The notes: generated from the sequence alone by a model not told the origin. Counted from the stretch's first letter, positions 1 through 11,126 are shown. The stretch: 64,000 nucleotides of DNA from Tritrichomonas musculus (GCA_039105265.1 JAPFFF010000011.1:4712001-4776000); one strand, 5' to 3'. Numbers and translations: made by a program.

Positions 1-1875
1 AAAATTTATAAATGGAAAACATCATCATTGCCATAATTCAAACCAATTATTTTACAGATGCTATATCATTTGAATTTTTAATAATTATTTTTTATATTTT
101 TTAAATTTTATATATTTTATATATTTTATTGAACTATTCCATGACGTTTACAAGAAAGAAATTTCATCATACCTCTCTTTATTGAAGATAAAAAAATTTT
201 TTTATAATTAATTTTCTGTTGAAACATTGAATAATTAATTTGCATATTATTTATGATTTAAAAATATATTATCCAAAATTAATCATAAAATATAATATAA
301 GCATTTTATTATTAAATATAAGTAAGATAAAATTAATATAAATTTTCATATTAATCAAAATAAATAATAATTTTCATATTTAAAATTTGAAATAATTATA
401 AATTTCTACTCTCATTTTTCAATAAGAAAAATTTTATAAATAACTTTTGAATACCTTATAAAAAATTGAATGATCATATAAAAAAATTGTCCAAAAATAT
501 TTTTTGGTATTTTCCTTTTTTAAAGCTTCCCTGAACATTTAAATTCTGCTACAATTGTTGATTCCTTAAACACTATTATTAATATATCGATTGCAATAAT
601 CAAATACGAAATTTTTGAAAAATATCAATATCAATTTGCAGTTTGAATTAATATAATGAAGAGAAATATGGTTAAATGATTTATTTACCAAAATTAGACA
701 CGTATGAATATTTATATTTTTAATGAAACCTTATGTAAGAGGAGATCCGAGTTTTTGTATGGGTTTACTTTTTTACCGCTTTTTTAATATCAAATCAAAT
801 TATTCAAATCAAATTTAATCAGCATAGTCCTACGTAAAATATTCTGAATTTTTAAATGGTATAGTCCTCGAATCTTAAATACTTTTAGAAAAAAAGTTTT
901 TGTTGGCTGTTGAGCCTATTAAATGCAAATTATCTCAATATAAGAATGCAGTTGTTATTATTAATCATATTAACTTTGGTTTACACATGATATTCTTATT
1001 GTTTGTCATTTAATTTTTTAATAAACATTGCTTAACATTTACATCCGAATTTTTGCATATATCCTAAAATTTTTTTATCATAATATTTAATGATTTCGGT
1101 ATAAAATTAAAATTCCAAATACTTTACATATTTCCCCAAAATATAAAAAGCTACAAATGATTTGAAAGTCATAAAACAAATCGTTTTTTTGGAAGACTCT
1201 TTCAAAAATTTAAGAAAAAATTTGAAATAGTATTCAAAAAGTTTTAGATCGGAGTTCGTCCTTAAAAAGCAATTTTGATGATTATCTGAAAGCTTTTTCA
1301 TAGCAGCTAAAAATAATTTTCCAGCCTAATCTGATTTTTGCTTAACTTAAAAGAAAGCTGTTTTAAATTTCATTGAAATGAAGGTGAGAAATTTTGAATA
1401 TTAATTTTCGGAGAAAAATAAACTATTCTATTACTTGAGTTCAAGAACCAACTTTGCCCTTAAAAAAAGAAAATATTCTATTTTTCGGTAGACTTTTTTT
1501 TGAACAATTTGGTGGACCTTTTAAAATATTCAATTTTGAGAAAGCATATATAAATTTTTCAAAATAAAATTCAAATTTGAAAGTTGAACTTTTTCAATGA
1601 ATAAACTATTCAAAAATTAGAAAACCCAACTAAGACCTTAATTTATGGGTTAGTATGTTAAAGAAAAAGTTGCAATTCATATATATCAAAAATCAAAGCA
1701 ACTTTTTAAACGAAACGAAATCTGCAATATTAATATGAAACCGTTTCCAAACAATTCCATAACAAGGTTCATATTTGATATTAGCAAAATTGTGTCCAAA
1801 AAAGTAGAACTAATAGTGGCAGATAATGAATGACTATTGTAGCACATAATGAAGAACTAAATGTATAAACAATGA
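1..1875. other. Host flank, no gene seen
   Basis: Very AT-rich sequence left of element A. Only short, repeat-poor open frames occur here and none resembles a known protein. I see no RNA gene, transposon end or tandem array. It is the only stretch that can be assigned to the host, and it gives no taxonomic marker. Confidence 0.6.
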
Positions 1876-2482
1876 AGTAGTATAGTATAGGCTCCGCTAC
1901 CGCCAAGCCTATACTTGGGGGCTCCGCAGAGGCTCCGCACCCCACTACTCCAGGGGTTCGCACCCCTGGACCCCCTCAAAAGGCCCCCACATTCAAAAAG
2001 TTCGCAGCAAAAAAAATCCAAACTCATACTTTTATCGTCTCGTTATCAAAATTATTTTAGCCCAAAAAAATCGACCTAAATGAATTTGTGGGATAAATCC
2101 CACCGGGGGCATATCCCCCGGATGGTCTGGGCTAAAGCCCAGCATGCATCCCCCCTCTTTTGCTTACGCAAAATCTTTTTCTTTTTTGTTCTCTCCCCCC
2201 CTCTCGTCCCCCCCGCTGGGGGGGCTCAGATTACCTTCGGGCTATATATCTAAACACCTAGGGAGGCTCACTCCTAATGTCGTTCGCTAATATAGAATCT
2301 TTTTTATTATATGTAGTAGTATATATAAATGGCGTGATTTCTTAACGTTCCGTCAAGAAATCCCAACCATTTTTTGTTAAGATATCCCTTCGAATCAAGA
2401 AGTTGTTTTATAATGATTGAAATGTACCCGACGCTCAATCCAGCTGAAGAACAAACACCAATCCCTATGGAGCACGCTTTCT
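1876..2482. repeat. Left terminal region of element A, rich in hairpins
   Basis: This gene-free stretch is much richer in G+C than its surroundings. It holds a series of short inverted repeats: 1950-1969 (8-bp stem, loop TCGC), 2090-2101, 2103-2121 (CCGGGGG with CCCCCGG) and 2127-2142 (CTGGGCT with AGCCCAG). A second copy of the terminal motif, AGTAGTATATATA, lies at 2315-2327. Element B also has an inner AGTAGTATATAT and a GCTAAAGC hairpin in its TIR. The partner TIR lies outside the window, so the TIR length of A cannot be measured. Confidence 0.6.
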
Positions 2483-5467
2483 TTATAGTAATGAATGTAT
2501 TTCATTCTTGGTGTTATCTTCAGCTAAGATACCATTTGATGTAAAGAATGTTGTATTTATCAATATAAAATTAGCTGTTGCATTGACAATAAAATTGCTA
2601 CTATTTAATGGAAATTCAATATTGTTTATCCATATCTTATTTGGTTCGCATTGATATTCATACTTAGGAGTATTATTAACATTGAATGATATATTGATTT
2701 TGATTTCTTTATCACTGGCAACATTATTTTTGTTTTCATGATATGTCAAATAGAGCATAGCTTCATATACATCAAGTTGTTGGTCAAATTGATAACGAAT
2801 GCTAGTACTATTTGGTATGTTGAATGTATAGTTAATTCGTGTTAATTTATTCTCTAATGCTGCTAATCTTGTCTCTAAGTTTTCTATCCTTGTCTTCAAT
2901 TCTTCATTTTCACTTTTCAATGCTATTTTATCTTGCTTCAATATTTTTTCCGCTAATATTAATTTGGTATCAAAATAATCTGTCCCGTTATCGATAAAAA
3001 AGCACAGACCATTACTATCACTTTTATAATAAGTTAAGTAATAAGTTGTTCCGTCAATTTCAAAATCGACATTAACATCTCCATCTTCAGTAATAACACC
3101 ATTATAATCAAACAAATAATCAAACTCTTTTACAAAGCCATCGTTATTTGATATTGTCCCAACAAGATGAGTTCCCCTAGTCAATTTTATTTTGACTTCC
3201 CACGTTCCTGAGCTATCTTGTACATTTTCAAAAGGCACATCGACAGCATCTTTATATATCAAATCATTTTTTTCTCGATATTTTGATAAATCTACGGCGG
3301 CAGGAATCTCACTCTTTACTTTCTCCAACGCCTCATTTACTTCATCAACAGTAGGGAAATTATTAAATTCAGCTTCTAGTTCATTTACTTTTTCGGCAAG
3401 TAATTTAAATGCAGGCTTCAAAGAATCTCTAAATATATTACCAATATCCATTGCCCCACTTAAAGTTAAGGCTCCACTGTCAGGATTATCATTTTCATCT
3501 TCAAATTTTAAATCATCTAATGGTTTATATTCTTCTTCACACCACATAATTATTGGAGTAATATCTTTTGTGATAGACCTAGCGATGGTCCCAGACATGA
3601 AATTAATAGATGACCGCAACAAATCACTCATCCCTTTCGTTGATTTGTTAGAGAAAATTCTCTTCAAAAATCCACCTCCCTTTATTGTTGGAAAACTAAT
3701 TCCTTCGGGAAAAAGCTGCATGCCTATAGAGCCCATAGAACCTGCTGTTCCTGCTACTCCAAAAGCTAAAGCTGTCCATGACACAATTCTTAACTTATCA
3801 ACATCTTCTTCTAGATGCTGAGTTATTGTTTCTGCTCTTGATACTCTTCCTTTGAGGCTTTCCATTGTCGTGCTCATTTCCTGGACGTCATAACTTATCA
3901 CATCAACATTATTGCTTACCATATTTAAATCACTTCTCATTGTAGTAATATTGTCGGCAGTAATAATTTTGGATGAGGTAATGTTATAGTCTGTATATAA
4001 TGTTGTTGCAGCATTAGGATTGGGATATATCTCATAAAATTGTTGTTTGATAATATATTCGAAGGGGTTTGTTGTAGGGTCCCAATTGACCTCATCTATC
4101 GGGTCAACATATTCTTTGAATAAATAGATTTTAATATTTCGTGAGTCATTAGGGGTAGATGAAGCATAACAATATTCTACTTTTTCACACGAATCTAATA
4201 TACCAGTGATGAAATACCATTTCTTATCACTCTTTGGGTCAAATATTTTTCCAGTAGGCCTCATAGAAAATCTGTTTGCCTTGATGGTACCGTCCAAAGT
4301 GATATCAAGTAAAAATTCTTCCACTTTAGAAATATCTAATTCGCTCCCTGTACCGTTTGCTTTATAGCATCTTATAGCTTCAATATCATATCCATCAACA
4401 TTTATTCCTCCATTACTTGTTTGATAGCCCAATCCATATTTTGAAAAACTTTCTATCTCACCCGTCTTTAGTTTTAATTTACAGTCCAATTTACATTTCC
4501 CTCCATGTATCATATAATGTAGGAGATTATCAATAGAATAGTCATCAGGCTTTTTAATCAACATTTTATTTCTTTCACTTCTCTTGATTCTAATATATGT
4601 TCCATCCTCTCCATGTTCATTCTCTTTATTTAATGCATTTTTTATATTTCCGTTTATGTTTCCTTGTATATTATCTCCTACCCACTTAGTTCCATCCCAG
4701 CTTAAAACCCATTTATTACCAAAACAATATTCACTAAACTTAAATTCCAAGCCGCTAGGTATATTGTAATTATCGTCTATATTCCATTGCAGTAGCCAAT
4801 ACATTTTATCATCTATTTGGACTTCACTAGTTAGTGTGGGTTTATAGAGATACAATACATCACTTTTATGAAGCTTCAAAGCATTATCAGCCTTGATGAT
4901 TGAACATTTTATTGCCTTCTCTGTTTGTAAACTATCAGTAAGATATTCATTCATTATACTCAACTCACCATTCAACCAAAGGGAATAGGGATTAAAATCG
5001 AGGCTAGAATCGAAAGCTATGTTGATGTATTCAAATATGGTGCTGTTATTTATAGAACAGCCATTACTGCTTTTGGTTATGAGAGGGCAATAAACCTTTC
5101 CATCCTTGGCATAAATAAAGAATTCCTTCACTAAATTTCCATTCGTATCGTATATAATATTTTTTCTCAAAACAACTTTGAAAAGATTTGTTTGGGCTGT
5201 TATTTCCTTCACTTTATTCATGAAATCCTCAGGTATATTAACAAATTTAAGAATATGATATTGGGTTGTTGATGACTCAAATGACTCGTATTGTATATTA
5301 TTATTTTTGATATTAAATTCTGGTATGCCATCTACTTCATTGAATAAATGGCCTGTCTGAACATATCCATCTAAATCACTTAGGGTTAATAACTGGCTTG
5401 CTTTACGAGTGCTGTCTCCTACCTTGAATTGTATATCTCCGATGAATTTTGTTGTTGTTGCTGCCAT
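2483..5467 (-). CDS. Fibre/adhesin-like structural protein 1 of element A (994 aa)
   Basis: This is a large protein without recognised enzymatic motifs, probably a virion surface or attachment protein (inference). It is paralogous to its upstream neighbour: both share a block around FYEIYPNPNAATTLYTDYN followed by an ITADNITTMRSDLN stretch. After the block come a heptad-rich coiled coil, then a hydrophobic Gly/Ala-rich segment that could cross or insert in a membrane. The C-terminal third has a further coiled coil (residues about 860-890, rich in ENEELKTRIENLETRL-type heptads) and a probable beta-rich tip. The ATG at 5467 (MAATTTKF) is preferred over an upstream start because it follows a T-rich tract and leaves 28 bp after the neighbouring stop. 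Confidence 0.55.
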   Translation of the reverse strand: MAATTTKFIGDIQFKVGDSTRKASQLLTLSDLDGYVQTGHLFNEVDGIPEFNIKNNNIQYESFESSTTQYHILKFVNIPEDFMNKVKEITAQTNLFKVVLRKNIIYDTNGNLVKEFFIYAKDGKVYCPLITKSSNGCSINNSTIFEYINIAFDSSLDFNPYSLWLNGELSIMNEYLTDSLQTEKAIKCSIIKADNALKLHKSDVLYLYKPTLTSEVQIDDKMYWLLQWNIDDNYNIPSGLEFKFSEYCFGNKWVLSWDGTKWVGDNIQGNINGNIKNALNKENEHGEDGTYIRIKRSERNKMLIKKPDDYSIDNLLHYMIHGGKCKLDCKLKLKTGEIESFSKYGLGYQTSNGGINVDGYDIEAIRCYKANGTGSELDISKVEEFLLDITLDGTIKANRFSMRPTGKIFDPKSDKKWYFITGILDSCEKVEYCYASSTPNDSRNIKIYLFKEYVDPIDEVNWDPTTNPFEYIIKQQFYEIYPNPNAATTLYTDYNITSSKIITADNITTMRSDLNMVSNNVDVISYDVQEMSTTMESLKGRVSRAETITQHLEEDVDKLRIVSWTALAFGVAGTAGSMGSIGMQLFPEGISFPTIKGGGFLKRIFSNKSTKGMSDLLRSSINFMSGTIARSITKDITPIIMWCEEEYKPLDDLKFEDENDNPDSGALTLSGAMDIGNIFRDSLKPAFKLLAEKVNELEAEFNNFPTVDEVNEALEKVKSEIPAAVDLSKYREKNDLIYKDAVDVPFENVQDSSGTWEVKIKLTRGTHLVGTISNNDGFVKEFDYLFDYNGVITEDGDVNVDFEIDGTTYYLTYYKSDSNGLCFFIDNGTDYFDTKLILAEKILKQDKIALKSENEELKTRIENLETRLAALENKLTRINYTFNIPNSTSIRYQFDQQLDVYEAMLYLTYHENKNNVASDKEIKINISFNVNNTPKYEYQCEPNKIWINNIEFPLNSSNFIVNATANFILINTTFFTSNGILAEDNTKNEIHSLL

Positions 5468-5495
5468 TTCAAACCCAAAAAAATATTTCCCTATT

Positions 5496-8400
5496 CTACT
5501 CAATATTTGCACACTTCTTCTCCAATGCAGCAATCCTTTTCTCCAATGAATCGATATATAAATCCTTTTGCTCCAGCATTTCTTTGACTTCCAATTTTGT
5601 AATATAAGCAGTCATATCTATATCATCTAGGGGATGCTTTGTGCTTTGAACAGATTTTATTTCGTTAGCTAATATTTTGAAAACAGGCTTCAAAGAATCT
5701 CTGAAAATATTACATAAATTAAATGTTGCCTGAAGAGTCATTACCCCCTTGTCTGGATCGTCAAAATCATTTTCGAAAGTAATCTCTTCTAATTCATCTA
5801 ACCCTTCATCACACCATTCTAATACTTTATTTGTGTCTGAAATTGTCCTAGACCAAGGGTCAAATTTTCTTAGCCGAGAAGCGCCGCTAAAATATGACTC
5901 TTCCAATAAAAATGATGTCCTAGCATGAGTTATTGTTGTCGCTGCTACTGCTACTTCTGATGACGCTTCTGCTCCTCCAAATGTAATGCCCATCGATGAT
6001 AAAGCTAAGCCTCCACCAACTATTCCACCTGCTATAGTGAAGGCTAAAGAAATCCCTTCAACAATCTTTATTGACTTCATATCTGAAATTAGATGTTCAG
6101 TCTTATCTTCGACTGTTATTAATCTCCTATCCATTTGGCCAACTTTATTCTCCAATTTATTGAAGTCATATGATAAAACATCAAAGTTATTACTTACCAA
6201 ATTTAAATCACTTCTCATCGTAGTAATATTGTCGGCAGTAATAATTTTGGATGAGCATATATTATAATCTGTATACAAAGTGGTAGCTGCATTAGGATTG
6301 GGGTATATCTCATAAAATTGTTGCCTGATAATATATTCAAAGGGATTCATTTTACCATCCCAATTCATTTCTTCGAAGGGGTCTGCCATGCTCTTTCGTA
6401 AATATATTTCAATATTCCTTTCCTCAGGATTGATAAAACTATCTGTCCAATCACAGGCTATTCTATCTATTGTGTCCAAATCTCCTATCAAATCAACATT
6501 TCCATTCAGCTGTCCATAGACATGAAGTATTTGTGGTAATATTTTGAATGTTAGTCGGGTAGGAGTAGATGATTTTGGCAAATAAATATCTAAATATACT
6601 CTGGAGATTTTAGGAATTAATTCATTAAATTTAATTATATTAGCCTCATAATTAAATAATCTACACTCAACACCTACCAAATCATAGCCTTCATATGTCT
6701 CTTTATTATGTCCTCCCATCTCAAACACCCAACAACTAATATGATTTTCATCCCCATTTATAATTTCATCATTGTTTAACAATAATTTGGTTTCTAATTT
6801 TCCTTCTTTACTAGCGAGTGCATATAAGCTATACAATATACCCTTCTCTCCTCTTGGTATTATTTCGTTGTGTATATCATCATTTTTCATCATTGCATAG
6901 CATAAATGTGTTCTATTATCATTATGATAATACCCTGTGTTTCTTTTATTTAATTTGTTAATGACACTCCCTCCTAATCTTCCGCTCAAATTATTGCCTG
7001 TCCATTTATCTTCCTTCCATTCCATTTCCCATGAATTACCGAAGCAATACTCCTTGAATTTGAATTTGAAGCCTTCGATGAGATGGTAATCATCTGGGAT
7101 TTCATATATCATTTTATAATATTCTTTATCTCCTATTGTAGCGTCAGTAATTTTTGTTGGTTTATATAAATAAATAATATCAGAATTATGTAATTTAAGA
7201 GCATTCTTAGCCTCTATTGTATCACACTTTATTGTTGGCTCAACAGCTACCAAAGAGTCTTGAGGTAATAAATACATTATACTTAGCTCTCCCTTGAGAT
7301 ATAAATCATAAGAATCAATTCTAACCCCTTCATCATGAGCAATATATAATTTATTTGTTGTCGTTTCATGGAAATAACTAAGCCGGGTTTCATCATGCTC
7401 GGTATTGTGTATGAGGATTGGATTATATATTTTTCCATCTTCTGCATAGATATAGAACTCTTTAATTATTTTTCCATTAGCATTCATGATAATATTGTTT
7501 CGAAGAATTATTTTAAATATATTTATCCTTCCCTGAGTATCTTTTATTTGTTCTTGTATTTCTTCTGTACCACCTATCACCATCATCTTAAAGTCTCTAT
7601 CAAATAATCTAAAAGTATCTGTGCTGAGCAAATTATTGGTGAGAATATATTTGGGAAAGCCAGATTGATAAGTAAAATTAGATGTGGTAATATCCCCTCC
7701 CGATGATAAATTTGATATATCTACTCCATTTATTAATCCATTAACATTTAAATTTGCTTTGATATTAACATCTCCATATATTGGTTTTTCTCTATTAAAT
7801 TGATAATTCTTTGGTGGTTCGATATATTTGTTTCCATATACTTCTAATGCTTTCTTGAACGATTCAAGGTCTGACCCTGGAATTGAAATAGACCCATCGG
7901 GCTGTTTTGGCGGTGTGCCGATATCGATGCTATGCATCGCTATGTCCGAAGGACTATCTATACTCAAAGGGCTAACAGCACTATTGCAGTATATCCATTC
8001 ATTTTCATTTTCATCCCATACTATATCTCCTTCTTTGTTTTTTGTATTGTTTGCCATAAAGGCTGCATACACAGCCACACTCATTCTATCTTCATTATTC
8101 CTCCAACCTTGACATTTATTATCAAAATCAGTAATCATAATCTGAATCCAGTTTTGTCTGTCCACATCAAATATAAATGAAGGAGGCGCATCAAAGCTTC
8201 TATTTGTTCTCCAGCCTGATGGAAAATCATCAAATGAATACCCACTTTCTGTTAATAAAACCCATCTATGAAAGAGGGCTGACCAATAATATCTTTCATC
8301 ATGTTCAACATCAAAAGACCTATCATTCATGAAATTGGTATGCTGTATATTAGAATCTATATGCTGATTTTGATTTTGATATTGATTTACCAAATCATTT

Positions 8401-9668
8401 ATACCGTCATCATTATTGTAAATCGAAAAGTCAACTACCTGTGATTGAGCCAGCTGGACCTGATTATCAAAATGCAAACGACTAATATCATGCTCTTGAA
8501 GATGGCCTTCGACTCCATCAACTCTATCATATAAATCAGAAAATAATTCAATAAATATGTCATCATTTACATCTTCAAAATTATTCTCTCCTTCTTGATT
8601 ACAATTGCATGATTTTATTTTTGAACAATAATCAGCCCAATAGTTTAATGATACTATTATATTATTTATATTCAGCTGGACATCATTTAGGATTTGATTT
8701 AAACTGACCTTTACTTTTGTACCATCGATATTGTCAATTTTTATTGTATGGTCTACAGTTAATGATGTCGTAAATAGTTTTAGAGCCGATGCCAGCTCAT
8801 ATCCAAGAACACTAGATAACAATAGATTTTGAATTATTTTTGGATAATTTGCGTAATTATCTTTTTGATTTTGCATGTATATATCAATAAATTCACCCGG
8901 GCTTCCTACTTCCACTAGCTGGTCTGCTTTAACTTCTTCATCGCTATTTTTATATTTATATCCTATTGTCTTAAGAGTATTGTCTTGAAGATTGTAATGA
9001 TATTGCTTTGTTCCATTTATGAATTTTATCCAGTTTGCTTCATTAAATACCTCATATAATATTCTCGTTGTGTTTTGATTTCTCTTTTCATTCTTCATAA
9101 TATTCATCAACATATCAGCTAAATTATGATATGTCTTGTATTGGAGGAAAGGTTCAGTTGGCTTAGGCTCTGGTGGAGCAGTATGAGTTTGAACATATTT
9201 AACTACTTCACATTTCCCCTTGTCTTCTTCCAATACTACTTGTTCGTATCCATCTGCTGCGCACATCAATTCGCTATACATATCATGGATTGCTTCACAA
9301 GTCTTAGATTCCCCTTCGATAATATCATTAAATGTATTAACACAATATTCATCTCTGATAAGTTCTCTGTTGGATTCAACAAATGAATTCGTTCTTGCTA
9401 ATGCTTTGTATTCAAGTATTTGTGTAGATTTTTCAGTTATGGGAACATCCCCAAATCCTTTAAGACTGCCTCCATTTTCAATATAATCATTTACCACTCT
9501 GGCATCAACTTCAGCTTTATTGTATAGACAATTAAATTTTGGGTATTCATCGGGCTTATCTTCTTGGATGATATTTATTTTTTCATCTTCTCCAGCACTT
9601 ATTTCAAATCCATTTGCTTTAAGTTTTTTTGCTTCTTTGCTCTTTGCAGAATATAGTGTCAAGGACAT
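5496..9668 (-). CDS. Fibre/adhesin-like structural protein 2 of element A (1390 aa)
   Basis: This is the largest gene of element A, with no recognised catalytic motif. The C-terminal half repeats the architecture of the downstream gene: the YEIYPNPNAATTLYTDYN block, the DNITTMRSDLN stretch, a coiled coil, a hydrophobic Gly/Ala-rich segment (FTIAGGIVGGGLALSS), then a NIFRDSLKPVFKILANEI stretch also shared. A short coiled coil ends the protein. The N-terminal 700 residues are unique and rich in Asn and Asp. The pair looks like a tandem duplication with divergent receptor-side domains (inference). The ATG at 9668 lies only 19 bp from the divergent start of the next gene, so the two share one short intergenic space. 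It might instead be an internal virion protein. Confidence 0.5.
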   Translation of the reverse strand: MSLTLYSAKSKEAKKLKANGFEISAGEDEKINIIQEDKPDEYPKFNCLYNKAEVDARVVNDYIENGGSLKGFGDVPITEKSTQILEYKALARTNSFVESNRELIRDEYCVNTFNDIIEGESKTCEAIHDMYSELMCAADGYEQVVLEEDKGKCEVVKYVQTHTAPPEPKPTEPFLQYKTYHNLADMLMNIMKNEKRNQNTTRILYEVFNEANWIKFINGTKQYHYNLQDNTLKTIGYKYKNSDEEVKADQLVEVGSPGEFIDIYMQNQKDNYANYPKIIQNLLLSSVLGYELASALKLFTTSLTVDHTIKIDNIDGTKVKVSLNQILNDVQLNINNIIVSLNYWADYCSKIKSCNCNQEGENNFEDVNDDIFIELFSDLYDRVDGVEGHLQEHDISRLHFDNQVQLAQSQVVDFSIYNNDDGINDLVNQYQNQNQHIDSNIQHTNFMNDRSFDVEHDERYYWSALFHRWVLLTESGYSFDDFPSGWRTNRSFDAPPSFIFDVDRQNWIQIMITDFDNKCQGWRNNEDRMSVAVYAAFMANNTKNKEGDIVWDENENEWIYCNSAVSPLSIDSPSDIAMHSIDIGTPPKQPDGSISIPGSDLESFKKALEVYGNKYIEPPKNYQFNREKPIYGDVNIKANLNVNGLINGVDISNLSSGGDITTSNFTYQSGFPKYILTNNLLSTDTFRLFDRDFKMMVIGGTEEIQEQIKDTQGRINIFKIILRNNIIMNANGKIIKEFYIYAEDGKIYNPILIHNTEHDETRLSYFHETTTNKLYIAHDEGVRIDSYDLYLKGELSIMYLLPQDSLVAVEPTIKCDTIEAKNALKLHNSDIIYLYKPTKITDATIGDKEYYKMIYEIPDDYHLIEGFKFKFKEYCFGNSWEMEWKEDKWTGNNLSGRLGGSVINKLNKRNTGYYHNDNRTHLCYAMMKNDDIHNEIIPRGEKGILYSLYALASKEGKLETKLLLNNDEIINGDENHISCWVFEMGGHNKETYEGYDLVGVECRLFNYEANIIKFNELIPKISRVYLDIYLPKSSTPTRLTFKILPQILHVYGQLNGNVDLIGDLDTIDRIACDWTDSFINPEERNIEIYLRKSMADPFEEMNWDGKMNPFEYIIRQQFYEIYPNPNAATTLYTDYNICSSKIITADNITTMRSDLNLVSNNFDVLSYDFNKLENKVGQMDRRLITVEDKTEHLISDMKSIKIVEGISLAFTIAGGIVGGGLALSSMGITFGGAEASSEVAVAATTITHARTSFLLEESYFSGASRLRKFDPWSRTISDTNKVLEWCDEGLDELEEITFENDFDDPDKGVMTLQATFNLCNIFRDSLKPVFKILANEIKSVQSTKHPLDDIDMTAYITKLEVKEMLEQKDLYIDSLEKRIAALEKKCANIE

Positions 9669-9687
9669 TTTAATCTGAAATTAAATA

Positions 9688-10422
9688 ATGCTGTATAGTG
9701 TTCAGAGCCAGCCAGAGAATTATAATACTGTAAGAATGAATATAGATATTCCTTGGAAATGCCCTTTCGTCAAGTATTATGTTTCGTCTATTAATACTAA
9801 AGCCAATATTTTGTTAACCACCGATGATGATTATTTAATATTTGAGACAGAAAATAGTGAAGTTCGAATTGATTTCGAGGAGTCGTATGCCTATTCTTTT
9901 GCAAATCTGGTTAAATTTTTAAATGAAAGTCAGACTGTAATTACCTTCAAAAATGTCAACAATAGAACCATATCTTTAAAGCCTGTCCAAACAGTAAAAT
10001 TCAAAGAAGGCAGCCATAGAGCAAAATTAATCACTGGATTGTTCAATACTAAGCCTGGACATATATTTCCAAATGGAGTTGAATGCAACGTCCCAGATTT
10101 GCCAATTCTTGATTTTGCCAATAAATTATATTTAGTATCTTTGCAGGGTGTAGCAGCGCACTCATCTATTGGAGACCAAGAATATACTCCCAGCATCATC
10201 GCAAATATTGATACAATGATTATGGACCAAGAAGCTTTAATAGTGAATTATGATTTGACAAAACCAATAAAAGTAAAAGTAAATACAGATTCGTTAAAGT
10301 ATTTGGAAATGAGGTTGGTCGACTTTATGTTCCAGCCAGTAATCTTAAAATCTCCTTTGTTCATTACTCTGAAGATAAAACCATCCCAGGATGCTGATAT
10401 ATATGATATACTCACGAAGTGA
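9688..10422 (+). CDS. Putative minor capsid (penton-like) protein of element A (244 aa)
   Basis: This protein is predicted to be all-beta. It has alternating hydrophobic strands and a C-terminal pattern (MRLVDFMFQPVILKSPLFIT) like the last strands of the single-jelly-roll minor capsid proteins of Polintons and adintoviruses. This is a family-style resemblance judged by eye, not a clear motif. No signal peptide, membrane segment or cysteine cluster is seen. It is divergent from the fibre-like gene at 5496-9668, with 19 bp between the two start codons, which suits co-expression of virion genes. If correct, it would fill the icosahedral vertices and hold the fibres. Confidence 0.45.
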   Translation: MLYSVQSQPENYNTVRMNIDIPWKCPFVKYYVSSINTKANILLTTDDDYLIFETENSEVRIDFEESYAYSFANLVKFLNESQTVITFKNVNNRTISLKPVQTVKFKEGSHRAKLITGLFNTKPGHIFPNGVECNVPDLPILDFANKLYLVSLQGVAAHSSIGDQEYTPSIIANIDTMIMDQEALIVNYDLTKPIKVKVNTDSLKYLEMRLVDFMFQPVILKSPLFITLKIKPSQDADIYDILTK

Positions 10423-10692
10423 TTTATATCTCACGAAGCAATAGATATTTTTAAATTCTGATTATATATTTAGATTCTACATTGGATTTGCAAGATTTTT
10501 CACTATAAGAAGTTTAAAAAATATTGAATATTCATCGAGTTATTGAAAAGGGATTTTTGAAAAAAAGCGTGAGTAGGGGGTCATGGTTTTGATATTGGAA
10601 AATATAAAATAAGTTTAAAAAAATATGTATGAGCAGGCATGTTCATTTTTTTATATATTTTACTTTCAAGTTTTCCAAAAGATTAGGAAAAT

Positions 10693-10927
10693 TAAACGGT
10701 CGACAATAAACGTACGGATGAATAAACGTACGGATATAAACGGTCGACGGTCGATAATAAACGGTCGACAATGAACGGATGAATAAACGGTCGACGGATA
10801 TAAACGTACGGATGAATAAACGGTCTATAATAAACGGTCGACAATAAACGTACGGAATAAACGTACATATAAACGGTCGACAATAAACGGTCGACAATAA
10901 ACGTACAGACGAATATAAACGGTCGAC
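10693..10927. repeat. Short-unit array of CGGTCGAC and CGTACG palindromes
   Basis: About fifteen 12-14-bp units of the forms ATAAACGGTCGAC and ATAAACGTACGG follow one another in mixed order. Each unit is centred on a self-complementary core (GTCGAC or CGTACG). The units are strikingly G+C-rich against the AT-rich background. Confidence 0.85.
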
Positions 10928-11007
10928 AAAAATTTTAGATTTGAGAGGGTATTGAAAAAAATGATCGGAAAAATTTTGCCTCATAATTGTGAGTAAAATT
11001 TTGGTTT

Positions 11008-11126
11008 GAGAAGCTCAAACATAAGATTGAGAAGCTCAAACATAAGATTGAGAAACTCAAACATAAGATTGAGAAACTCAAACATAAGATTGAGAAACTC
11101 AAACATAAGATTGAGAAACTCAAACA
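11008..11126. repeat. 21-bp tandem array
   Basis: Five full copies and one partial copy of a 21-bp unit, starting GAGAAACTCAAACATAAG, lie head to tail. Only one position varies among the first copies. Because 21 is a multiple of three, the array gives open frames on both strands, but no start context or homologue supports a gene. Confidence 0.85.

Noticed and set aside
1781-1963. Open frame of 60 codons across the host/element A junction
   Set aside because: It spans the element boundary and terminal hairpins, and has no gene-like features.
2315-2327. Possible outer left end of element A at the second AGTAGTATATATA
   Set aside because: Element B, whose ends are fixed by its target duplication, also has an inner copy of this motif, and 1876 fits the TATAGG continuation of the B and C termini better.
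3192-3821. 209-codon plus-strand open frame inside the fibre-like gene of A
   Set aside because: It is antisense to a longer, better supported gene; its composition is that of a shadow frame.
11008-11126. Possible CRISPR-like array
   Set aside because: Units follow each other with no unique spacers; it is a plain tandem repeat in a eukaryotic element.
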